Shown here: positions 5,886 through 12,257 of the stretch, piece after piece
Layout of the letters: the number at the start of each line of letters is the position of its first letter
Position numbering within the stretch: the first letter of the stretch is position 1
Origin: Roseilinea sp034431495
GTDB taxonomy: Bacteria > Chloroflexota > Anaerolineae > J036 > Brachytrichaceae
NCBI GenBank assembly: GCA_034431495.1
Contig: DAOUDB010000100.1
Coordinates: 1-13,323, forward strand
Length of the DNA stretch: 13,323 bases
Direction of reading: 5' to 3'
Made by a program: the position numbers and the translations under genes
Notes under the pieces: model-generated
What the model was told of the DNA's origin: nothing
Seen by the model: the letters and a program-made list of their open reading frames with translations, nothing else
Databases searched by the model: none

Positions 5886-6716
5886 ATGGAACAGGATGAT
5901 AAGCAAATCGGTCGCGTGTGGCATCGCAGGGAAGTGTTGAGCTTCTTCGGTGTGGCAGGCGGCGCGTTGTTGGCCGGCTGCGCTGTAGCGCCACGCGCGC
6001 CATCCAGCGCCGCCTCTGCGCCTGTCGCCGGGCCGGCCAACACGCCGGTTCCAACTGCCCAGGCTACTGCCCAGGCTACTGCCCAGGCCACGCCTGTTTC
6101 CAGCGCGCAGCGCGTGCCGGCCTGCATCGTCACGCCGGCGCAGACCGAGGGGCCCTATTTCGTCGATGAGCGACTCAACCGCTCGGACATTCGCTCCGAT
6201 CCGGGGGACGGAAGGGTGGAAGAAGGACTGCCACTGGTGCTATCGATGCGCGTGCTGCGCGCTGAGCAGGCCAGGTGTGCGCCGCTGGCCGGGGCCATGG
6301 TGGACGTGTGGCATTGCAACGCCCAGGGGGTGTACTCGGGTGTGCAAGATCGCTTTGCCAACACGCGCGGGCGTTCCTTCCTGCGCGGCTACCAGATCAC
6401 CGATGACAGCGGGCTGGCGCAGTTCACCACGATCTATCCGGGCTGGTATCCGGGCCGCGCGCCGCATATTCATTTTAAGGTGCGCGCCACCGACGCAGCC
6501 GGCCGGGCAGTCGAGTTCACCTCTCAGCTTTATTTCGACGACGCGATTTCAGATCGCGTATTCGCGCAAGCGCCATACAACCGCGGAAGCGGCCGCGGCA
6601 CACGCAATGAGAACGACGCGCTGTTCAGAAACAACGGGGAACTGCTCATGCTGGCGCTGAAGCCGGCGGACTCAGGCTATGCCGGCATGTTCGAGATTGG
6701 GCTGAACATGGCGTAG
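5886..6716 (+). CDS. Tat-exported lipoprotein intradiol ring-cleavage dioxygenase
   Basis: A 276-residue Fe(III) dioxygenase of the protocatechuate 3,4-dioxygenase/catechol 1,2-dioxygenase family, which splits catechol-type rings between the two hydroxyls. The N-terminus has a twin arginine (H-R14-R15-E-V-L) and a lipobox ending L-L-A-G-C32, so the protein is probably folded with its iron, exported by Tat and lipid-anchored outside. A linker of Q-A-T-A repeats (about 57-69) leads to the catalytic domain, which opens with T-E-G-P-Y-F. The four iron ligands are visible: Y150 in G-V-Y-S, Y188 in W-Y-P-G-R, and H194 and H196 in P-H-I-H-F. The usual family members are cytoplasmic; exported ones may act on aromatics from plant matter or humic material. 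It follows the kinase by 129 bases on the same strand. Confidence 0.92.
   Translation: MEQDDKQIGRVWHRREVLSFFGVAGGALLAGCAVAPRAPSSAASAPVAGPANTPVPTAQATAQATAQATPVSSAQRVPACIVTPAQTEGPYFVDERLNRSDIRSDPGDGRVEEGLPLVLSMRVLRAEQARCAPLAGAMVDVWHCNAQGVYSGVQDRFANTRGRSFLRGYQITDDSGLAQFTTIYPGWYPGRAPHIHFKVRATDAAGRAVEFTSQLYFDDAISDRVFAQAPYNRGSGRGTRNENDALFRNNGELLMLALKPADSGYAGMFEIGLNMA
6054..6089 (+). repeat. Three 12-base in-frame tandem repeats in the dioxygenase linker
   Basis: actgcccaggct occurs at 6054-6065, 6066-6077 and 6078-6089 (last base changed to c). It encodes T-A-Q-A three times between the lipid anchor and the catalytic domain. The near-identity at DNA level points to recent slippage, so linker length probably varies between relatives. 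Confidence 0.8.
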
Positions 6717-7266
6717 GCACAAGCCGGCCGGCGGCAAGGTTGTCCTCTTCCTGTTGCTCAGCACGCTCATGGCGCCATCGATGGCTTACCTGATCCCGGC
6801 CTATCTGACGGTGGTCAGCCTGCCCATCGTGAACATCCCGCTGATCGACACATGGTGGGGCGTGTGGTTGCCGGGCGCGGCCAGCGCGTTCAACATCTTT
6901 GTGCTGAAAAGCTTCTTCGACGAAATCCCGCAGGACTTGATCGACGCCGCCAACATCGACGGGGCCGGCGCGGCACGCATTCTGGCCCAGATCATGATCC
7001 CGTTGTCCAGACCGGTGCTGGCGGTCGTGTCGATCTTCACACTCATCGGCGCATGGAAAGATTTTTTCTGGCCCTTTCTAGTGCTATCCAAAGTAGAGCT
7101 TCAGCCGATCATGGTGGCGCTGTGGCGGCTGAGCGCGCGCATGCAAGAGCCAATGAACCTCATCATCGCCGGCCTGGCCATTGCCAGCACACCGCCCATC
7201 ATCCTGTTCCTCATCTTTCAGAAGCAGATCATTCGTGGCATCACACTGACCGGCCTGAAGGGCTGA
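6706..7266 (+). pseudogene. 5'-truncated sugar ABC transporter permease (MalG type), probable remnant
   Basis: The frame encodes the C-terminal part of a carbohydrate ABC permease. Homology seems to begin at about 6724 (K-P-A-G-G-K, matching the segment before the mid-protein TM) and runs through the ATPase-contact EAA loop (D-A-A-N-I-D-G-A-G-A) to the typical end Q-K-Q-I-I-R-G-I-T with L-K-G. About 100 N-terminal residues of the usual 270-280 are missing, including the first helix. The frame opens inside the end of the dioxygenase gene; the only early start is a TTG at 6754, in the middle of a helix and without a ribosome binding site. No sister permease, binding protein or ATPase gene is nearby. 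The intact C-terminal frame suggests recent loss. Expression of a 170-residue fragment cannot be excluded. Confidence 0.8.
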
Positions 7267-7269
7267 ACC

Positions 7270-7295
7270 TGTGAGGCAGGCCGGCCTGCCTCACA
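7270..7295. terminator. Perfect 26-bp palindrome between convergent genes, probable bidirectional terminator
   Basis: tgtgaggcaggcc at 7270-7282 is followed at once by its exact reverse complement (7283-7295). It lies 3 bases after the permease-remnant stop and 17 bases beyond the end of the - strand dehydratase gene. It would form a hairpin of about 11 bp with a GGCC tip on either strand. No clear T-tract flanks it. Confidence 0.6.
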
Positions 7296-7312
7296 CACGA
7301 ATCAAAACAGCT

Positions 7313-8470
7313 TCACAGGCCTGTCACGCGCTCCCGGCGCTCCCACCCTTGCCGGAACAACGGCAGGAAATTGTCGGGGTTATAGGGGTGCAGCGCGATC
7401 TCCTCATAGTTCAGATCGGTGCCCCACCCCGGCGCGTCATCCAGCACGCTGATATAGCCGTTCACCACTTTGAGCGGATTGGTCAGAATGCGCTCGCTCC
7501 ACGCCTCGTTGAAATCGTCGAACACCTCATGGATGAAGAAGTTCGGCGTGGCCGTGTTGAGGTGCGCGCACGAGAGGGTGCAGAGCGGGCCTTGCGCGCT
7601 GTGCGGGGCGGTGACAGCGCCGGCGGCAAAGGCCATGCCGCACACCTGTTTGGCCGCCGTCATGCCCAGAAACTGCGGCTCGAGCTGGATGATGTGCACA
7701 GCCTTGTGCGCCAGCAGTTCGGCAAACTGTTCGCGGCAGTAGTAGTCCTCGCCACAGGCCACCGGCACCGGGCTGCGCCGCGCCACTTCCACCGTCGCCG
7801 AGATCAGTTGCGGCGGCGTCGGCGCTTCGAACCACGTCGGGTTGTAGCGCGCCATCGCGTCGGCGAACTGCAACGCCGTGTGCACGCTGAAACGGTTGTG
7901 TCCTTCGACCAGCACGTCCACCTGCGGCCCCACTGCGTCGCGCACGGCGGCGATGATGTCGATGGCCAGCCCAAAGTCGGGGCGATCGACGGCGCGCCAG
8001 GCCGGCCCGAACGGGTCGAACTTCAGCGCGGAGTAACCGCGCGCCACCACAGCTTTGGCCTTCTCGTGAAAGCTCTCCGGTGTGCGCGGGCCGCGATACC
8101 AGCCGTTGGCATAGGCGCGCAACTGATTGTGGCAGCGCCCGCCCAGCAGCTTGTACACCGGCTGGCCGGTGGCCTTGCCCATGATGTCCCAGCAGGCATA
8201 TTCGATGGCTGCCAGCGCCGCGCCCTGAATCTGGCCGCCGTCGGAATACACATCGCGGAACAGGCGCAGCGAGTGCGCCTCGACGTTGAACGGATCCTGA
8301 CCGATGACGAAACGCTTCAGCTCATGAATGGCCGCTTCGACCGTGCGGGCGAATCCGTTCAGCGTGCCCTCGCCGATGCCGTGCAGCCCTTCATCCGTGT
8401 CCACACGGGCAAACACCCAGTTCTTCCACGGGTTGCCCACGATGTATGTTGTGACCTCGGTAATCTTCAT
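7313..8470 (-). CDS. Mandelate racemase/muconate lactonizing family enzyme, D-galactonate dehydratase-like
   Basis: A 385-residue cytoplasmic enolase-superfamily enzyme that likely dehydrates an aldonic acid to a 2-keto-3-deoxy acid. The capping domain is at about 1-120 and the barrel at 125-370. The three Mg ligands fit E189, E215 and E241, spaced 26 and 26 residues apart, as I recall for E. coli DgoD (D183, E209, E235). H191 lies two residues after the first ligand, and H290 (T-A-P-H-S) matches the second catalytic His in DgoD; both His point to a DgoD-type dehydratase rather than a racemase or cycloisomerase. K150 sits in A-L-K-F-D. The substrate (galactonate, gluconate, or another) is not certain. 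A good ribosome binding site, GGAGGAGA (complement of 8476-8483), precedes the ATG. The aldolase is divergent from it. Confidence 0.9.
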   Translation of the reverse strand: MKITEVTTYIVGNPWKNWVFARVDTDEGLHGIGEGTLNGFARTVEAAIHELKRFVIGQDPFNVEAHSLRLFRDVYSDGGQIQGAALAAIEYACWDIMGKATGQPVYKLLGGRCHNQLRAYANGWYRGPRTPESFHEKAKAVVARGYSALKFDPFGPAWRAVDRPDFGLAIDIIAAVRDAVGPQVDVLVEGHNRFSVHTALQFADAMARYNPTWFEAPTPPQLISATVEVARRSPVPVACGEDYYCREQFAELLAHKAVHIIQLEPQFLGMTAAKQVCGMAFAAGAVTAPHSAQGPLCTLSCAHLNTATPNFFIHEVFDDFNEAWSERILTNPLKVVNGYISVLDDAPGWGTDLNYEEIALHPYNPDNFLPLFRQGWERRERVTGL

Positions 8471-8532
8471 GTCAATCTCCTCCGCTGTGAATGAAGCGAT
8501 TGTCGCGCAAAGGCAGACCGGCGCAAGGCGCA

Positions 8533-8554
8533 GGGCAAGCCGGCGGGCTTGTCC
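8533..8554. promoter_or_regulatory. Inverted repeat in the divergent dehydratase/aldolase intergenic region, possible operator
   Basis: gggcaagcc at 8533-8541 and ggcttgtcc at 8546-8554 form a 9-bp dyad (one G-T wobble) around a 4-base centre. It lies 63 bases upstream of the dehydratase start, in the 204-base gap shared by the two catabolic genes, where an operator for a sugar-acid regulator would be expected. No regulator gene is in the window. Confidence 0.4.
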
Positions 8555-8588
8555 AACTTGCCGGCCCGGCTATACGCCCGGCGCAGGA

Positions 8589-8597
8589 TGCGATAAT
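8589..8597 (+). promoter_or_regulatory. Possible extended -10 promoter for the aldolase gene
   Basis: TGcGATAAT at 8589-8597 is an extended -10 element with 5 of 6 matches in the hexamer. No good -35 lies 16-18 bases upstream, which an extended -10 can tolerate. It would give a leader of about 70 bases before the ATG at 8675. Confidence 0.35.
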
Positions 8598-8674
8598 GAT
8601 TTGCGGAAATCGGTTCGCGCCGCGCGCCACGCATCATTGCTGCTGCGCGGCGCACAATGAGGAGAAGATCAGAC

Positions 8675-9319
8675 ATGAACGCTCAATCTGCGCGCCAGAT
8701 CATCGAACGTGGCGGCTTCGTCGCCATCCTGCGCGGCAACTACACCGGCTGGTTCAGCCGCATCGCCCAGGCCCTCATCGACGCCGGTGCGACCGCGATG
8801 GAAGTCACGTTCAACTCGGCCAATGCCGCCGAAGGCATCCGCGAGGTGCGCGAGACCTTTGGCGACGCCATCCTGATGGGCGCCGGCACCGTGCTCAACG
8901 TCCAGACGGCGCAAATCGCGCTGGACGCCGGCGCGCAGTTCATCGTCGCGCCGAACACCAACCCCGACGTGATCCGCTTCTGCGCCGAGCGCGATATCTG
9001 CGTTGTGCCGGGCGCCTACACCGCCACCGAGGTCATGCAGGCGGTCGAGCACGGGGCCACCCTGGTCAAACTTTTCCCCGCCGAGTTGACATACTTCAAA
9101 AATCTGCGCGGGCCGCTGAACCACGTGCCCTTTGTGCCGACCGGCGGCGTGGAACTGACCAACGCGGCCGAGTTCATCAAGCTGGGCGCAGTGGCGGTGG
9201 GCATGGGCAGCGCCATCATCGGGGAATACGTCAAGCATGGCGACGGGCTGAACACCATGCAGGAGCGCGCAGCCGCATTGGTACAATCGATCCGGGCGGC
9301 AAAGACGGCTTCCTCATAG
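8675..9319 (+). CDS. KDPG/KDPGal-family class I aldolase
   Basis: A 214-residue (beta/alpha)8-barrel aldolase, the length usual for Eda/DgoA. It splits 2-keto-3-deoxy-6-phospho(galacto/gluco)nate into pyruvate and glyceraldehyde 3-phosphate. The three active-site residues are visible: R20 in I-L-R-G, E43 in M-E-V-T-F and the Schiff-base lysine K132 in V-K-L-F-P-A-E. The phosphate/substrate loops T-G-G-V (156-159) and G-M-G-S-A (176-180) are also present. GAGGAG at 8659-8664 favours the ATG at 8675 over one at 8657. Divergence from a DgoD-like dehydratase suggests use in the De Ley-Doudoroff galactonate pathway, hence DgoA-like, but Eda function is equally consistent with the sequence. The 2-keto-3-deoxy acid kinase is not in the window. 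Confidence 0.92.
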   Translation: MNAQSARQIIERGGFVAILRGNYTGWFSRIAQALIDAGATAMEVTFNSANAAEGIREVRETFGDAILMGAGTVLNVQTAQIALDAGAQFIVAPNTNPDVIRFCAERDICVVPGAYTATEVMQAVEHGATLVKLFPAELTYFKNLRGPLNHVPFVPTGGVELTNAAEFIKLGAVAVGMGSAIIGEYVKHGDGLNTMQERAAALVQSIRAAKTASS

Positions 9320-9404
9320 CAAGCATGCACCACCGCAGTCGCTTGGTCCGCCCCTAATCGCGGCTGCGCGCGCCGCCGCGCATGCATATGCCAAAGGAGT
9401 CGTC

Positions 9405-12257
9405 ATGTACCGATCCGAATCTGTTCGCCGATTGGCACGCGCTAATCTTGCGATCGCGCTAATCATCGCCAGTCTCGCCATCGTCCCGCCCACCCCACGC
9501 CCCGCGCATGCTGCGCCTCAGCAGGCGCCCTTCACGCCCGGCAACATCGTCGTGGTGCGGGTGGGAGACGGCAGCGCCACACTGAACCCGGCCGCCACGT
9601 CGGTGTTCCTCGACGAATACACCACAGACGGTGTGTTCGTGCAATCGATCGCCGTGCCCACCACCACCATCGGCATCCAGCGCCGGCTGACCCTGGCCGG
9701 CAACGCCACCAGCGAAGGCGGCCTGAGTCGATCCGTGGACGGCCGGTTTCTCACATTGGCCGGCTACGACGCGGCGGTTGGCACAGCGAGCGTTGCCAGC
9801 ACACCCAGCATCACGACCAATCGCGTCATTGCCCGCGTCACCGCCGCCGGCGACATCGACAGCAGCACCGCCCTGACAAACACCTACAGCGGCGGCAACA
9901 TCCGCAGCGCAGTGACCGATGACGGCTCGCAGTTCTGGTTGAGCGGCACAGGCGACGCCGACGCCAATGGCGTGCACTATGCGCCGTTCGGGATCGCGGG
10001 AAGCAGCGTCCAGATCGCCTTGCAGCCGGCCAACAGCCGCATCGCCGGCATCTTCGACGGCCAGTTGTACGCATCCACGGCTTCGATGGCAATCGCCGGC
10101 GTGCATCAGATCGGCACCGGCCTGCCCACCACAGCCGGCCAGCCCAACGTCCTGCTCCCCGGCTACATCACCACTTCGGCCAACGCCCAGGCCTTCGTCA
10201 TGCTGGATCGCGACGCCGGCGTCAGCGGCGTGGACACGCTCTACGTGGCCGACAACTTTCTCGGGCTGGTCAAATACTCGTTCGACGGCGCGGCATGGAC
10301 ATCGCAGGGCGCGATCGCGGGCGGATTGCAGGGCATCGCCGGCATCGTCAGCGGCACGCAGGCCGTCTTGTTCGTGACGTCAGGTGGATTCGGATCCAAC
10401 CAGCTCCGGCGCTTCGTGGACACGGCAGCCTTCAACGCCCCGATTACCGGCACATCGACCGTGCTGACAAGCACCGGCACAAACGCGATGGGCTTTCGTG
10501 GCGTCGCGTTCGCGCCGGTCGTAGTCCCAACAACTGCCAATCTGTCCATCGCCAAATCCGGCCCGGCCTCTGCCATCCCCGGCGGGACCATCACCTGGAC
10601 GGTGAGCATCGCCAACACCAGCCTGCTCACGGCAAGCGCATCTCTGCTCACCGACACCCTGCCCGCCGAAGCAACATGGATCACGTACAGCGTAGCCGGC
10701 CTCGCCGGCGCATTCAGCGAACCAACCCCCGGCACGCTGGTGTGGGACTTTGGCGATGTGCCCCCCGGCGCAAACGGCCAGATCACCCTGACCGCCGAAC
10801 TCTCGCCGGCGCTGACGCCCGGCCTGCCCATCACCAACACCATCTTCGCGTCAACCATCACCACCGAAACGACGACGCTCGACAACAGCGCGGCGTGGCC
10901 CACGCTGATTGTTGCGCCGCCGGCGGCGAACTTCGCCGGCTCGACCAAGCTGGCTCACACCGCCAGCGTGACCGCCGGCGAACTGCTGACCTACACCCTT
11001 GTGCTCTCCAACGGCGGCGACCTGGCCGGCGTCTTCACGCTGACCGACACGCTCGACACCGCACTCACGCTGGTCAGCGCGCCGGGCCTGACAGTAGATG
11101 GTCAGATCCTGACCGCGACCGGCGTCCTGAACGCATTCGAGCAACAGGTCTTCACCCTCACGGCGCAGGTGAGCATCACCTATGCCGGCCTGTTGACCAA
11201 CGTCGCGCAACTCAGCGGCGACGGCCAGACGCACGATCTCACTGCTGTGGTGGATGTGATCTCCGTCGCGCCGATCGCCGACTTCACAGCCAGCCCGCTC
11301 AGTGGCAGCGCGCCGCTCGTCGTCTCGTTCACAGACACATCCATCAATCCGGTGGACGAGTGGTTATGGGACTTTGGGAACGGCGTCACCAGCACCTTGC
11401 AACACCCAACAGCCACTTACACGCTGGCCGGGGTGTACACCGTCACCCTCACGGTCAACGGGCCGGCCGGCAGTGACACGGTGACGCGCGCCACCTACAT
11501 CACGGTGACGGCAGGGCCGTTGTTTGCAATCACCGTGACAGCTGCGCCGGCCACTGTCACAGCCGATGGCGTCAGCGCCAGCACACTCACAGCTACTGCC
11601 ACCGATCAGTTCGGCAACCCCATCAGCGGACTGCCGGTGGCATGGTTGGCCAGCCTGGGCGCGCTGAGCGCAGCAAGCGGCACGACGGATCAGAATGGAC
11701 AGACTGCCACGCAACTGACCTCCACGCAGCCGGGGGTGGCCACAGTCTTCGCAGTGGGCGGCAGCAAGGTTGGCAGCGCGGCGGTGACGTTCACATCCAT
11801 CCCGCCCGCTGGCGCGTTGACGGGCACGCTCGACACCATCACGTCCACCATCGGCGCGCTGCGCAAGGGTGATGTGATCACATACACATTCACCGTGACC
11901 AACACAGGCGCTGGCGCGCTGACCAACGTGTTGATCGTGGCGTCCATCCCGGATGGCACGGTGTACGTAGCGAACAGCGCCAGCGGCGGGGCGCCGGCCC
12001 GCGCTGCGCTAAGCGCGCAGCAACCGGCCAACGCAACTGAGGTCAGTGTCGTCACCTGGAGCGGCAATCTGCCGGCCGGTGGCGCGCACACCCTCGTCTA
12101 CGCGGTGCAGGTGACAATCCTGCAGGGGCAGATCACCAACACCGTGCAGGTCTCCGTGGACAACACGCCGATCGGCCCGCCGTTCGTGTCCGTCAACCAG
12201 GTCGAGCCGGCTGTGAAAGTGTTCGTGCCCATCGTCAGCTACGAAGCGCAGCCATAG
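9405..12257 (+). CDS. Large secreted surface protein: propeller-like N-terminus, DUF11 x3, PKD, Big_1-like
   Basis: A 950-residue exported protein with ribosome binding site AAAGGAG (9393-9399) 5 bases before the ATG. The signal peptide has basic residues, a hydrophobic core at about 14-27 and a cleavage site A-H-A|A-P after residue 36. Residues 45-375 look like a beta-propeller-like domain starting G-N-I-V-V-V-R-V-G-D-G, a form common in bacterial surface proteins. Two DUF11 domains follow (about 378-500 and 508-618), then PKD (622-705, with W-L-W-D-F-G and the closing Y-T-V-T-L-T-V), a Big_1/invasin-like Ig domain (705-798, A-T-D-Q-F-G-N-P-I-S-G) and a third DUF11 (805-935). The tail ends V-K-V-F-V-P-I-V-S. 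No cysteine occurs in the whole protein. It probably works in adhesion or as envelope structure; no enzyme motif is seen. Confidence 0.88.
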   Translation: MYRSESVRRLARANLAIALIIASLAIVPPTPRPAHAAPQQAPFTPGNIVVVRVGDGSATLNPAATSVFLDEYTTDGVFVQSIAVPTTTIGIQRRLTLAGNATSEGGLSRSVDGRFLTLAGYDAAVGTASVASTPSITTNRVIARVTAAGDIDSSTALTNTYSGGNIRSAVTDDGSQFWLSGTGDADANGVHYAPFGIAGSSVQIALQPANSRIAGIFDGQLYASTASMAIAGVHQIGTGLPTTAGQPNVLLPGYITTSANAQAFVMLDRDAGVSGVDTLYVADNFLGLVKYSFDGAAWTSQGAIAGGLQGIAGIVSGTQAVLFVTSGGFGSNQLRRFVDTAAFNAPITGTSTVLTSTGTNAMGFRGVAFAPVVVPTTANLSIAKSGPASAIPGGTITWTVSIANTSLLTASASLLTDTLPAEATWITYSVAGLAGAFSEPTPGTLVWDFGDVPPGANGQITLTAELSPALTPGLPITNTIFASTITTETTTLDNSAAWPTLIVAPPAANFAGSTKLAHTASVTAGELLTYTLVLSNGGDLAGVFTLTDTLDTALTLVSAPGLTVDGQILTATGVLNAFEQQVFTLTAQVSITYAGLLTNVAQLSGDGQTHDLTAVVDVISVAPIADFTASPLSGSAPLVVSFTDTSINPVDEWLWDFGNGVTSTLQHPTATYTLAGVYTVTLTVNGPAGSDTVTRATYITVTAGPLFAITVTAAPATVTADGVSASTLTATATDQFGNPISGLPVAWLASLGALSAASGTTDQNGQTATQLTSTQPGVATVFAVGGSKVGSAAVTFTSIPPAGALTGTLDTITSTIGALRKGDVITYTFTVTNTGAGALTNVLIVASIPDGTVYVANSASGGAPARAALSAQQPANATEVSVVTWSGNLPAGGAHTLVYAVQVTILQGQITNTVQVSVDNTPIGPPFVSVNQVEPAVKVFVPIVSYEAQP

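Noticed and set aside
7271..8494. A 407-codon + strand frame across the dehydratase gene
   Set aside because: It is the antisense shadow of a clear enolase-superfamily enzyme; its product is Arg/His/Gln-rich with no motif, and the opposite strand has a ribosome binding site and catalytic residues.
9320..9404. Promoter or small RNA in the gap before the surface protein gene
   Set aside because: I see only GC-rich sequence and the ribosome binding site; no convincing -35/-10 pair or stable hairpin with a T-tract.
10295..11476. A 393-codon + strand frame inside the surface protein gene
   Set aside because: Out-of-frame shadow rich in Arg and His; the main frame gives continuous recognisable domains.
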